This document shows positions 30,353 through 42,418 of a DNA stretch of 64,000 bases, in pieces (the stretch's first letter is position 1; each line of letters opens with the position of its first letter). This DNA comes from Aphrocallistes beatrix. Lineage: Eukaryota > Porifera > Hexactinellida > Sceptrulophora > Aphrocallistidae. The notes below the pieces were generated by a model. That model was given only the letters and a program-made list of their open reading frames with translations, was not told where the DNA came from and ran no database searches. The translations under genes and the position numbers were made by a program. The stretch lies in NCBI GenBank assembly GCA_963281255.1, contig OY725497.1, positions 3,526,968 through 3,590,967 of the forward strand, written 5' to 3'.

Positions 30353-31109
30353 CGAATTCTAGTTTTGTGGAAGTGAGAAACAGTTTGAGATATTAGATTG
30401 TCAGATTCTCGAACTAAGTAACGGAAGAAATTAATTATAATATAATATAGCGTAAATTACGGCGTAGAGGTCAAATTGAAAAATTGAAAAAAACACTTTC
30501 GGACGGGAATGAGATTGAAAGCATATTTTTGGGCATTTTTTACCTAAAATTCTCGCTTAGCATAATAACTTTGAATTCAAATTTTGACAAAACTCCCAAC
30601 CTCGAATCCTTGGTGGCAGCATTTCTCAAAAGGTATTCATTATGAGGCGCATGCACGAGTCAGAATTTTGAAGAGTTGGCATTAGTCAGAAAAATGAGAA
30701 CTGCCACTAGTCAGAACCAAATTTCAGACTATTGGCACTAACGATAACGAATTAAATCAGTGTTATAATCACTCTTTCAGTATGCTGTCACTAATCCACA
30801 AAAGTAGAACAAATCTTATTATTACCACCGACCGGTAGGTGTGGCAATAGCCTCACATATTAATTATTAAATGTGATGTGAAGTCTCTTGTAGCCAGCAA
30901 GAGAAAGCTGACTTAGGCTCCACTCCAGATGGAAATATAAACAAAATAAAAGCACACATTTAATGAGATATTGGGGAGAGAAAATCAATGTACAACTGAA
31001 TATTACATTTTGTACATCTAAAAAAGAATCAAACAAGATTGTAAAACCTAGGATAGGACCAATATTCTAAAAATTCGTAATAATCCCAAGGAAAGAATGA
31101 AGTAAACAA
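30353..31109. other. Intergenic SPAG6 / phospholipase
   Basis: AT-rich; contains a few loosely repeated pieces reading GGCATTAGTCAGAA / GCCACTAGTCAGAA near 30680-30740, with no clear element boundaries. No gene seen. Confidence 0.4.
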
Positions 31110-32312
31110 TCACATTCGCGTAACTTTGAGGATAGCGTTTATGACCTGCTCTGAGTAGATTAGCGAAAGATGCTCTCCTTCCTCCCCCTCTATCATGAGG
31201 TGTTGGAAACCAGGAGAATCCTTCCACTTAAGACAGGTCTCCAGGCTCACTTGATTAACCGTCCCATCCCCATCCCCTTCAGAAAAAGTTGGTTCTTTAT
31301 CCGGAAAGCCATCTTCTGAATAGATTAGCTTGTCTATCGTTGGAAGAGATTTCCCGTGGATACAGAAGATTGGGACTTGAGGATCTTTGAATCCCTGGTT
31401 AATTAACTGCGCTTGCTTCATCATAAGGATTTCATTCTTTAAATTTAGGCGACGAAAAAGCTGGTCAATATTCGCTACGGTGTTATTCAGACTGCCGACA
31501 GTAACGATAGGTTTAGAATTACCAAAAACTTCTTGAGAAGGAAAAAGGAAGTATGTTGACTCCATTGTTCTCTGAGATTTTCTTACTTTAATTGGATTAA
31601 TATAAACCGGGAGCAACTTATTTGATCCGGATATTATAGATTGGACCGTTGCAACACTCCCAGCCCAAGCCCCAGATAGCGAAACTAAGTGGTGTATATA
31701 TTTAGATTTCCATTCAGCTGGGATTTGTGAATTCAGGAAGTAGAGAATTGTAGGGCAGCCTAAACTATGGCAAACTAAAGTTACAGGAGTGTTAGAATTG
31801 TTAATGTAGGATTCTATAATCAAATTGCGGAGTCTCTGAAAATAGCCAGCTCGTACCAGGGTGTCAGGTGCCAGTCGCCAGTCATAAGGAGCCCCATGGA
31901 TATTCACACCTCGCGTGTACCCCATTTTACAAAGCGGTTCCACTAAACCATACATATACTCTATACCAAGAATTGTGTAGGGCGTCAAATATTCGATCGT
32001 AGCGGTATTTCCGAAACCTGGGGCTCTGATTTCAACGTTTGAGGCATTGGAAAAAATTCCAGAAGTGGCATTATAGTCCAAAGCCATGTTCTCGTCAAAG
32101 CAGTTTATAATGAAAGGTTCCAACTCCACTAGGTTGACCCAAATCGAGAACCAATCATTCGCCTTTGCACAATAGAAAGGATCCACTGATTCGTTATTCA
32201 ATTTTGCTTCTAACTGTGAACCAGCTAGTCCTGGTATCAAAATGATTGGAGAAATAACATTCCCTTGAGTAGGAATAAAGCCCACGAACAGAAGAAGCAG
32301 AGTTGAAATCAT
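31110..32312 (-). CDS. PLA2G15: LCAT-like lysosomal phospholipase A2 / transacylase
   Basis: A secreted or lysosomal alpha/beta-hydrolase that deacylates phospholipids and can transfer the acyl chain. 400 aa (human PLA2G15: 412). Signal peptide (about 1-19); ILIPGLAGSQLEAKL near the start; GYTRGVNIHGAPYDWRLAP; catalytic S183 in CHSLG, D349 in GDGDGTVN and H381 in GEHLSL. These blocks are closer to PLA2G15 than to plasma LCAT. The nucleophile elbow reads HSLG where mammals have HSMG. Single exon. A more distant LCAT-like paralogue cannot be excluded. Confidence 0.9.
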   Translation of the reverse strand: MISTLLLLFVGFIPTQGNVISPIILIPGLAGSQLEAKLNNESVDPFYCAKANDWFSIWVNLVELEPFIINCFDENMALDYNATSGIFSNASNVEIRAPGFGNTATIEYLTPYTILGIEYMYGLVEPLCKMGYTRGVNIHGAPYDWRLAPDTLVRAGYFQRLRNLIIESYINNSNTPVTLVCHSLGCPTILYFLNSQIPAEWKSKYIHHLVSLSGAWAGSVATVQSIISGSNKLLPVYINPIKVRKSQRTMESTYFLFPSQEVFGNSKPIVTVGSLNNTVANIDQLFRRLNLKNEILMMKQAQLINQGFKDPQVPIFCIHGKSLPTIDKLIYSEDGFPDKEPTFSEGDGDGTVNQVSLETCLKWKDSPGFQHLMIEGEEGEHLSLIYSEQVINAILKVTRM

Positions 32313-32759
32313 TGAAAGAATAATTACAAAAAACAGGCTAACTCAAACCAAGAGCTAGATATAATAGTAATCAAAGGTTTAAGTATTTTGAATGAATTAC
32401 CTTGGCAGATTCTGGGCCTATCTTTATACTGCAATATTACCGATAGCCAGGGTCGTACAGTGGCCCGACCGATTTTTGTGACCATTAATTACTTTAGGAA
32501 TGATTTGCGAAAGATTAGTTATATATTTAAGTCGAGGAATTCAAAAATAGAATAGAACCCGACTTTAGTGGTAATTTTTAAGATTTTCCTTATGAGTACG
32601 TCTTATCCGACTGCTGCCCTTGTTAATTCTAGTTAATTTAGAAATTTATGCGGCGAAATATCACTAAATAAAAAGAGTAAGGATATGAGGACAGATGCAA
32701 TATTATTAATTTTACTTAATCTGCCTCTAAATTAAAATGGTGAGCTACACCTCGTAAGA
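32313..32759. other. Intergenic, nothing recognised
   Basis: AT-rich spacer between the phospholipase start and the transposon relic. Confidence 0.4.
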
Positions 32760-33537
32760 ATTCCATGGTTGGGCGCCACACTTAGCTGGTAACCAGTTGC
32801 TTCAAGGCCTCCTCGGTAGCCTGGTTTTTCCTACGTTATAGAGGATGAGTATCAGCAATGAACTTAGCCTGTTCACGCTTCAAGGCAGTGATAAACTCCC
32901 TGTTCACGCTTCAAGGCAGTGATAAACTTCCAAATATTTGGATGGTGACAGTCAACAGTAGCATTGAAAGAGCGGTGCCATGCTTCAACTGCATTAGTTG
33001 TACGAGGTAACCCAAACGCCGTGTCGTAGTGATATCCATATCTCAAATTCTCAATTGGGAACAAGGGATCCTGGTAGGTACCACCAGACTCTGCTGGTAC
33101 TCAGGTGGACGGTTGAGCTCCTCAAGGGTAGTTGGTTGTATTGGAACAGCTAGCACTCGTTCTCTCTGACGCTGTATCGTACGCTTTAAACTGTCCAGCT
33201 TAGGCAGCTTAGCAGCCGTACCCTTCCTCAGATACCGTAGGGAGACTTTCCCCTACTTTGCTGTGTGAACTATCCCGGATTTCCTCTGCTTTCCTTTTAA
33301 TGTCTATATTAGCCTCAGGACAACTTACCTCCTGTTTATCTGGTCCATGGAGATGCTCATTGGTTCGCCTGACTATCTCCATACCCTTTGCAAGAACCCT
33401 TGCTTTACAAACTCCTCTCTTTACGCATTGCCAGTGCTTCACATCTCCTACTCTCCTCTGTCTGTCTCCTTCATGAGTTTCTCTCCTCTGCAAGATTTGA
33501 TCAGCCGAAACGGCTGATCAGGAGGATCTTCAGCCAT
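32760..33537 (-). pseudogene. Decayed MULE-type DNA transposon with FLYWCH zinc finger
   Basis: Reading the minus strand from the ATG at 33537, a FLYWCH zinc-finger start (LIKSCRGEKLM) appears, then shifts frame and continues (HWQCVKRGVCKARVLAKG, EHLHG). After it comes a linker (LKRTIQRQRERVLAVPIQPT, LEELNRPPEYQ) usual in FLYWCH/MULE proteins. The transposase DDE core is missing, and the text resumes with the C-terminal block TTNAVEAWHRSFNATV and IWKFITALKREQ. A tandem duplication of about 30 bp lies at 32870-32929. So this is an internally deleted, frameshifted copy. The element at 59959-60458 carries a piece of the same C-terminal block. Confidence 0.82.
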
Positions 33538-33709
33538 TAATTAATTTCCAAAGTGCACCAGATCAAAAGTTCGTAAAATATAAATTGAGTAAAATATTTA
33601 CATTACTGATATTTATTTCATTGGAATTCAAACAGCTGACAACTTGTCTACGAGAAACCTGGAAGTGTATCTGCTGATTATTTCATGACAATGCAAGTTC
33701 TAGAAAGTA

Positions 33710-33880
33710 CAGTAGAACTCGGTTAGTGCGTACCCCTCCGGGAAGCGGAAAAAAGTACGTACTAACCGAGTTGGTATTACATAGGGAGCTATATAATAAA
33801 TGAATTCTGGTACAGAGAAATGAGTATGTAATAAGCCGAAGTACGTTGTATCCCGAGTACGTACTATCCGAGTTCTACTG
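33710..33880. mobile_element. 171-bp pogo-like element with TA target duplication
   Basis: Terminal inverted repeats of about 24 bp beginning CAGTAGAACTCGG, with TA at 33708-33709 and 33881-33882. No coding capacity. Confidence 0.82.
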
Positions 33881-34079
33881 TATTTGACAGGATGAGAATT
33901 CTAATTTCAACATGTGATATATTATTTGTCATGATTATGCAAACTATTCGACAAATATGCGTTTTGGTGTTTTAAAAATATTTTTTAGCATTAAATTACT
34001 ATTAAATTAATCATATGATGTATTTTATTATCTCCATGATAATTAGCATATCAAATTAGTAGCGAATTGTCGTGTAGCG

Positions 34080-34131
34080 ACATGTAATTCGCTTGCTTGC
34101 GCCGCGCAGCGCAAGCAAGCGAATTACATGT
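34080..34131. repeat. Perfect 23-bp inverted repeat (hairpin), 6-nt loop
   Basis: Arms 34080-34102 and 34109-34131 are exact complements around the loop CGCGCA. The stem tip is GC-rich in an AT-rich setting. Confidence 0.9.
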
Positions 34132-35172
34132 AGAATGAAAGTAAATTATCGATGATAATTATGTATTTGTGGATATGTGATCTAAGCCGTCGAGCCGATT
34201 TAATCAATATTTACGTAAAGTCGGCTAGGTTAAATTCAAATTAATTCATCATCGAGAAGGTAGGGTGAAAATTACAAAATAAAATTGAACGATTTGTGCG
34301 CAGTTGGAATGTAAATGAGAAGAAGCCTTATCAATCTATCAATCATCTACGCCAAAATTGGATAAAGAGATGGAGAGAATAATTTGTCATTATGAAGAAT
34401 ACCTAGTAGAGAAACTCCTCAAGTCTTTGTCAATATGCTTTGAAAGGAATCGCGTGCGCAATTTCGGTGTATTCTAAACAATATTAATTATACACCAGTA
34501 CGTACATCTACATGTAGATATATCATTTAGCATCAGAAAAACTACGAGGAAACGCATCTAGGTTTTCGATGACAAACTGAGGCCATAACAGATGGCTCTA
34601 TGCCGCAAACACATATTGGTGATTGAAATGTTCAATTTTTTACTGGTAATTAATCATCTCGAAGGCTTGGAAGAGCGTATGGATAGGGGTTCCAAAGAAA
34701 GGCTGTTTTTCTAACTATATAAGTGATCATAATATCACTTAAATAGTCACTTTTGTGTTCAATCCCTTGCTACAATATTTTCTTATTTTATACATTTCCA
34801 ATATTTTCAACCAGGTTAGTCATTTATAATCAGGACTTAGGTAAATAATCGATATTCACTTGTTTGTTTGTTTGTTATTTAACGAAATACCGAGCACTAA
34901 ACGTATATCATACAAGTAAGAGTTAGATTTCTAGAAATCTGTACAGTAAACTCAATTTATATATGTGTTCCTGAGCCCGTCTCTAGGGTTAAGGTAGATC
35001 ATTCGTTACTCAGCTTATGTCTAAATAAAACAGATATCCTCGTATTATATGTAAATGTGTAGATATGAGAGATGACGCTAGGTAGGATAAGATTGGTTAA
35101 TAGCTAATAGATAGCAAATGCTATTAACACGTCAGTGTTAATCATATCAATGATTTCTAGGCATCCATAAAA

Positions 35173-37384
35173 ATGGGAAATGGACATTCTTACACAACAG
35201 AAGTTGTATATTGCAGCTTATTCGCTCAATTCTCTCTGAGAAGAAACATGCGCTATTCACAATTAATACAAGATCAACCGCCTGAAATGCTGGATGACAG
35301 TTGGGAAGAGAGAAGTGATGTTCTCTCTGATGAAATATGCTCATTCGCGAAAGTTGATGTGAAATGTATCTCATCTGAGAATTGTGTATGTGTGTTGGTT
35401 ATTCCATACTTTGGTAGTCTAGCTGGGAGAAAAGTTCACTTTAACGTATTTAAGGACAACACAATCGAAATAAAATTGGCTGGTGATCATCATACTATCC
35501 AAAAGTTTGATCCAATATTGTGTAACAAAGATTTCAAGCTCAGGTAAGAACTAAGCGCCTGTGTAACTAATGTCCAGTCCGGTCTATTTGACTGATTTTT
35601 CTAAGACCGTAGATTAAGACTCAGATCAACCAAATTCTTATTTTCGTACTAACCTCATATGTGTCTCTATTAAGAAAATACTTCCAAAAACTTTCAGCTC
35701 CCAAGGATTCTAGCAAAAACGACAATAACCTACCTATTGTAAAAATATAGCTTGGTCCACGCTACATGCTAATTATTAACTAATTTGTTACCTAATTTTT
35801 AACCTTGGATAAGGAAGTGTAGTGGACATTTCACAACACACCTCCTATGCACGAGAGAATAGAAATGTATCACCGGCATGTAAACATGACAATATCTCAA
35901 CGTACACAAATTTGTTGGCAAAACGTACTTTATCATAATCACTTTGCGTAACAAGCACTATTTAGAACATATGCATATAGTCTTCATACCGGAATAGCGT
36001 AGGAAATCACTCTAAACAAGTTTAGAAAAATAGGTGCAGTATCATTGGAATGTTAGAATAAGACGAGTGTCATGCATTAATTAATGTTAAAATGCCTACC
36101 ATCGCTTACTTGCGTGGCTAGCTTATTAATTAATTAAACACGAACATGCTAGTTTTCACATAATGCCACTCGCCCAGTTCTTCAACCAAATCGTTCGTAA
36201 ACCGTGTATTATGTCTATTCCTTCTGATAATCGTTGCATTCCTATCCAGGTGTCTCGAGTTTGCCTATGACAGTCGATTGCAAACAGTTCATTCACATGA
36301 TAGAGAAGGAATGACAAATAAAGAACCTTTCACATTAGCTTTTCTTTGTGAACAAACGATCATTTTAAACCTAGATACGATTCCAATGTGGGATCTCCCT
36401 TCCAGTATACTCCATTCTCTCATATCCAGTGCTTACCAAGACACGGTCGTACATACCTGGCCGAATGGCGTTGCCAAGAGCCAGAATATTTCATTAAGAG
36501 TGAAGAGGAATATATTTGTTAAAGAGCTCGAATGGATGATTTGCCACAAACTATCACTGTCTTCTCCCAAGCAGTTCAAGCTTTACTACAATTGTAAACA
36601 TTTTACTTCAGAGAGGATGTTCAACTCAGGTAGAATTCATATAGACTGTGTTGTGAATCCACCTCAAGACATTGCTTGTACATTGCATACCAGTCCAGTC
36701 ATAGCACTAGTGATAATATTCGCAGGTAGGGAAACATTCCAAGTTAACATGCATTTATCATCGCAGTTACATGAATTAGATATGAAGATTAGATATTTTT
36801 GTGACATACCGGATAGCAGCTTCCTCTACATCCCATCAGTAATGCCGAGTAGCGACGTAAAGCTCTACTTCAAACAGAATGTTTCTAGTTCTAGGAAACT
36901 CTTGGATCCGGTACAAAGAATTTTCCCCATGGTAGATCATAGATATAATATAACAACGAAAGAACTGTATAGCCAACTTCCAGTGTACAAGTGGACTATC
37001 AAGGGACTAGGCATGACGGAACAATTGGGTGTTACTGTATTTGAGATTTCTGGCCCTACAATTCCCTTAATATTCAAACAATGCTACACACTAGAAGATG
37101 CTGCTACTTTCCAAACTGAGCAATCAATGCAGAAAACATCCACAGCTGTTAGTGTAAACTATAAATGGAGTTTAGATGTATTGCTCCTCTACATTTCTAT
37201 GATAAGTGGTTTTTCTGGCATCAAGGGAATAAAATTCAAAGAGAATTGTAATGAAATACTTGGAGATAGCATCGATTCCTCTGAAAGACTAGAAGACATC
37301 GAAACCTTTCAAGAGATGGTGAAAAATCTCCAAAAAAAGCAAAATATTAAAAATATACCTGAGATAACATACTCTGAGACTTGA
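35173..37384 (+). CDS. Orphan protein, 501 aa, two exons, possible N-myristoylation
   Basis: Exons 35173-35543 and 36250-37384, joined AG|GT...AG with frame kept (1506 nt). I do not recognise the family. The start MGNGHSYT fits an N-myristoylation signal (Gly2, Ser6), so membrane attachment is possible. No signal peptide; one weakly hydrophobic stretch near the C-terminus (VLLLYISMISGFSGI) and another around VIALVIIFAG. Two parts (about 185-240 and 270-325) each alternate strands and a helix in a way reminiscent of a ubiquitin-like beta-grasp, but this is a guess. The C-terminus is charged and helical. Flanked by repeats and AT-rich DNA; a polyadenylation signal follows closely, supporting it as a real gene. 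Confidence 0.7.
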
Positions 37385-37401
37385 CTCAAATATAGCTGAA
37401 G

Positions 37402-37407
37402 AATAAA
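37402..37407 (+). promoter_or_regulatory. Likely polyadenylation signal of the orphan gene
   Basis: AATAAA 18 bp after the stop codon. Confidence 0.55.
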
Positions 37408-40208
37408 ATCACCCCCTGAACTACCGATGACTGAATTTATTACGTATTTATGTATATACGTATATTAAAACAAGTTAATCTTTTACAGTTTGTAAATGTT
37501 GTTGTTTTTTAATTAAAACATTAAAACCATATATTATTTTAAATTAAATTCGCTCGCCTCTTCTCATAATATGTACATGTTTTGCATATTCATGTATCTG
37601 TATCTCACAGGAAGATAGTACCTAAACGCAAAACTAAAGGTTAAGAATTCAAAAACTGATGGTGAATCACAGGTTATTGTGAAAAGATTGTTCTAGTACG
37701 AAGTTAACCAAAATTTATTCAGAATCAAAATGTCGTATAATTGCAATAATTCCGCAAGTTAGTAATAGTCTACTTACGTATACAATTATGGCAAATAAAT
37801 TTGAAGCTAATTGTCGAATATAAGTTTAAGTAAATTGAAAATTATGCACCAACCCCAAGGCAGCTGTGTGAGTTCAAGCTAGACCTCAGATCTGATAAAC
37901 GAGTAACCCAGATAGTTAAATAAGCGTTTTTAAAATTTAGATTTCCATTGTTCCTCTTCCTCAGTGAATTATTTTTTGAATTACTTTTAGTAACTGGATA
38001 ATAATAATCGGAGAACATATTTCCACTGACTTAATAACAAATATATATTTTACTGACTGATTGGTGTTCTCCTGTTCTCATGGCACTATCGGTCTGTTGA
38101 TCAATATTTTTGGTTTGTATAAATGGTTGGTCCAGATTGTTAGATGCATGCAGTAAATATATTTGATGGTTAAAAAGTTTTACTACGTATATGTAATGTT
38201 TGTGAGATCTACGTGTATATGAATTAGGAAGATTATATATTTTTTTCTATTTGATTAAAAAATAAATTACTTTCTCTTCGACTTCAGAAAACACAGGATA
38301 CACTTATGAGTTGAATTCCATTACAAGGAACCTAGAATTTGATCAAATGAGGCGCCACTCAACACATGATCCACTTCAAACTTTGATTACCAAAACATCA
38401 TCTTCATGATACATCATTATTAGTAATCAACCAAGTTGGGATATATTAATAAATCGAACAAGTAGTGACCTATGACCACGAACGAATAACTTATTGTCAC
38501 TTTTATCTCAGAATTCCTCCAATACATTAATGTTCCGTAAAAAACTACACGAAAACACCTCGTATAGATTTGCACTGCAACAGTTAATGTAGAAGGAATT
38601 TAGAAAAAGAATGGGGTTATGCATCCGTAAGGCGCGGAACGGCGATATCAAGCTATTTCCTACACGATACTATTTTCAGCGCTAAATATCCAGTTTACCT
38701 AAAAATAGTATCATGACTAAAATAACTCGAGCACACTGCCTGCCACTAACAAGGCAACATGTAATATTTGACTAAAAATACAATTGCACAGTAAAACATA
38801 TATATATCTCCAGAATCCCACTTAGCATAATTCTCATTATTTAGTGCGTGGTCCATCTTTGGTCATGGAGTACTAAAAGTTCTAAAGATAAATTGCGGGG
38901 CATTCCATAGACATTAAAACATGGTTAAGGCTGAACAAATATATTATGACGCATCAAACAACAAGTCTCAAGTGCTGAGAGTGTAAAAAAGGAATTATGT
39001 TGAATTCCATTGCTATGCTTTGACCACGAGGAAGACATGAAGGAGAATTGTACGTTGGATGTAGGATAGGCTTACATCCTCTGATATGTTCATGGAGAAG
39101 AAGTGGGCGTAATATATTATTGCTGAGTAGACAGGACACACAAGGACATTTCACAAAATATTTGCATTTGCAATTGCAATAGCTAAATTTATATTTGTGT
39201 TGTTAATTTGGAATTATAATTTATATTTAAAAGAATTATTTCGACTTTGGAGTAAAAAGAAATACTAAGGAAGCTTGATTTTAGGTGGAGCATAAAACAA
39301 AAATATTCGTCTTAGACAGCGAATTCTAACTGGCATAGTTAGCATTCCTACCTTACCAAACTTGTGTAGTATGATCTACATTATTAGCCCATTACTATTA
39401 TTGGTATGAGTTAAGAGAGATTCTAAGAAATTTAATTATAAATAAATGCTAGGGAGTCATGTATGATACAACAATTGCACAATATAGTATATACAGTACG
39501 CATTGCGAGTAATAAAGTATGATGGAAGAGGGTAAAGATGAAGACTAAATAAAGTAACAGGATCAAATATCTTAAAGGTTGAACATACTACGTTAGAATA
39601 TCGTTCTCATAAGCTTGGACATCGAGTTGTAGTTTTACTTTGTCAGGAATTTTAATGAACTTGTTAAACATGTTCCATGTGGTGTAAAAATTTAATAAGG
39701 ATCACTATATAAAATGTACATTTTCATTCCAAATGTAGCTATACAATATTTGACTAGCTTTTATTTTATTTAGAAGTTCCACAAGGTTATACAACAGTAT
39801 CAAATTTTTTTAAAAGTCAAAAGCTCTCTATTTACTAACAACAACCATGCACTTAGGATGTATTGTCAAAAGGTCCCATCAGTGCAACTAGGCATAACCC
39901 ATTTTGTGTACTTGTGTAAATTGTGAGTAAACTTCGATCCCCCCAAAATTGTCCTAGATTATGTTAAGGCTGTATTAACTTGCAAATTGATTAACTGACG
40001 ATTATATCATAGCTCGGTATTTTAAATATTGGGTCCAGGAAGCAGAAATGCTAACTTCCTCAGCCAACCATCCTCAGTCGCCATACATATAATTACTACG
40101 TAAATAGCATATCTATATATCTATATGGCACTGGCAATCAAGAATGAAATAGTAATGTTCTAGTGCAGTTGTGGAATGATGATTAGCTTGTACTAACTAT
40201 CTACTGAG

Positions 40209-40216
40209 TATAAAAG
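40209..40216 (+). promoter_or_regulatory. TATA box of the Maf-like gene
   Basis: TATAAAAG 60 bp ahead of the start codon at 40276, a fitting distance for a short 5' leader. Confidence 0.5.
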
Positions 40217-40275
40217 TAAACTTTAGACAGAAATTAAATTGTAGAAATATAAAAATTAGCTTCGGAAATATCACT

Positions 40276-40650
40276 ATGGCTGAAAAAAGAACAAAAAGAT
40301 ACGAGGATCAGTATGATTATGATTATGATTATCTTCTATCTGAAAATGAAATAAAAAATCTAGATATCAAGGAGCTTAACAGGCGAATAGAAAATTCAAA
40401 TCTTTCACAAGACAACATCAAAGAATTAAAGGTAATGAGAAGAAAAATGAAGCGACAACAATACGGAAAGGACAGCAGAAAGAAGGTCAGAGATTCGATG
40501 CATTCGTTAGTGAGTGAAAAAAATCAACTGTTTTATGAATACTCCATCTTGATGAAAGAAGTGGAGGAGCTGAAAGAAACGAAAGCCAAGTTAGAATGCT
40601 ACAACATGTTAATGGAGATGGAGTACCGCTGGCAATATCTTTTTGAATAA
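40276..40650 (+). CDS. Small Maf-like bZIP protein with altered basic region
   Basis: 124 aa, single exon. It follows the small-Maf layout: an extended homology region (LSENEIKNLDIKELNRRI, 21-38; Maf has the SVRELN block), a basic region (LKVMRRKMKRQQYGKDSRKK, 51-70) and a leucine zipper with exact heptads L78, L85, L92, L99, L106. Aligned without gaps to the Maf sequence LKQRRRTLKNRGYAASCR, the tyrosine (Y63) and last arginine (R68) are kept but the near-invariant asparagine is R60 and AASC is GKDS. DNA recognition should therefore be changed or lost, making a dominant-negative dimer partner possible (inference). The N-terminus has a YDYDYDY run. No transactivation domain, as in small Mafs. 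Confidence 0.72.
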   Translation: MAEKRTKRYEDQYDYDYDYLLSENEIKNLDIKELNRRIENSNLSQDNIKELKVMRRKMKRQQYGKDSRKKVRDSMHSLVSEKNQLFYEYSILMKEVEELKETKAKLECYNMLMEMEYRWQYLFE

Positions 40651-41341
40651 TATTAATGACATGATAATTTATTAATTGTTTAATGAAGCATACGCAATTA
40701 TAAATCTTGTAATCAAGTCAAATTATAAATACAATCTGGAATTGTGTCCGGTGGACTTAAATAGTGGAGTAAGAAAATTAAATCAATAATATTTTTTTGG
40801 GGTTTGCTATTGAAAAAAAGTAGCAACCGATGATATGCTAGCCAGCTTGCAAACCACATCAAGGACCGACACAAACATTCTAAAGTATTTAAAATCCCCA
40901 ATATTTCCCCCACACAAATACGTATTTGTAGCTGTACAGTGCTCTACTCATACACAGAATGCAATTAAAATGTAACAGGTCTGTACTTTCGATTTAAAAT
41001 TTCTACACATTCGAATTACTCGGTTTAGAATCCTTGTATTTGTTTATTCATTCATAAAGTTAAACTAATACCATTCGATGTCACCTTGTGCTATTTGTCA
41101 CTAGCTGCAACCCATTGCACATGTTTACTTGGGGTTTTCTATTTACATTTTGACATTTAATAAGTTTTAAATTTTTTTAATCCCATCACTGTATTGCAAT
41201 GAGTAATAGAAATAGACTTGATTCAACTTAATTAATCTATCGAATTCCTTAGAGAATCAGCTTCCAATTGGTATATACGTACGTGCATTCGTTGTAAAGC
41301 CCGCCATACGGCACGATTCAGCTTTGTTGCGTGGAACATGG

Positions 41342-41495
41342 ATCATACATGATTCAACAATGTTGATTGCAACCATTTTTCAGGTAATAAAGTTGCGCAC
41401 AACATTGTTGAAAGCAACATTTTTTTCTAACAACACTGCTCAACTTTGTTGATGCAACCACAGTTCCGTTCAACAAAGTTGAATAGTGTATGATG
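41342..41495. mobile_element. Inverted-repeat element rich in CAACANNGTTG palindromes
   Basis: Ends ATCATACATGATTCAAC at the left and the complement of ATCATACACTATTCAAC at the right. Inside, CAACATTGTTG-like palindromes recur several times. Family unknown; no target duplication identified. Confidence 0.6.
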
Positions 41496-42282
41496 GACAT
41501 AATACTATAATTTGATATTTACTTCATTCGATTTTACAAACATCAGTTTGGGATACTCTCCATAAAATAATATTTTCCCATTGAAAATGAATAGAAAATA
41601 ATTTTGCAGACATTTTTTTTTGTAAAAGGTAAAAGGATAATATATTCAATCTAAAATATTGATAAACCGATGTAAAGAAGGGAACGGAGGTGCTCAGTCG
41701 AATCCCTTTGGCTGAACAGATATCATGCTACTAATAGCGTTTTTGCCAACATTTTCGTCACTTAAAAATTTGCGGAAGTGGCAGTAAATATAGTAACATT
41801 ATACAAGTATTCCTATACGGTATAAATATATTACCCAAGATAATCACTCTATAAGTTATTCGCTGCATAGAATTCAATGAAATGTTGACTTTGATGCGCA
41901 TTTGCTGAATTATACAAGAATGAAATATACAAGAGGACACCTAAAAATGCTATCGCAGAATGAGTATCGCAAACTGATTTGTATAGAATCGAGTGCAGTA
42001 AACACAAAATTATAGTATTACAAGACATTTATATATCAATAAGCTGATCCTTAAGGAATTCAACAAATTAAGTGAATCAAGTCTATTTCTATAATCCATT
42101 GCAATACAGTGATGTTGCAACTTATTGAATGGCCCAAGTAGCACGACCCCCAAATGTGTATTACTTCCACACCGAAAGAGGCTTAAGGAGGAATTGAAGC
42201 TACACATTCTCAGCATGGTTTTATCTAGGATTTCCCAGTCCGGCACTTTTTTGAAGGTGATAAAAGTTATATGGCACCCAAA

Positions 42283-42418
42283 CAGGGGTTTATCTTGTAA
42301 TTCCAGGGGTGATTGCAACCCGGCACCAAAATAGAATCACACTGCAAGCACCTTGGCTCCGAGGACCACACCAGACTGGCACCTATAAGTGCCGGCCGAG
42401 CACCTAGATAAACCCCTG
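42283..42418. mobile_element. 136-bp hAT-like inverted-repeat element
   Basis: Ends CAGGGGTTTATCT and its complement, in the hAT style (CAGGGG). Flanks do not show a clear 8-bp duplication, so the insertion is old or the ends have eroded. Confidence 0.55.

Larger units (their letters stand above)
33538..35172. other. Intergenic, with one small element and one hairpin
   Basis: Contains the TA-flanked element at 33710-33880, the perfect hairpin at 34080-34131 and a short TGTT run near 34860. No gene seen. Confidence 0.5.
37385..40275. other. Gene-poor AT-rich stretch
   Basis: About 2.9 kb without a supportable gene or bounded element. Short open frames present read as random AT-rich sequence. 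Confidence 0.5.

Noticed and set aside
38954-39154. Minus-strand 66-codon open frame with several cysteines
   Set aside because: No start context, partner exon or recognisable motif; indistinguishable from chance in AT-rich DNA.
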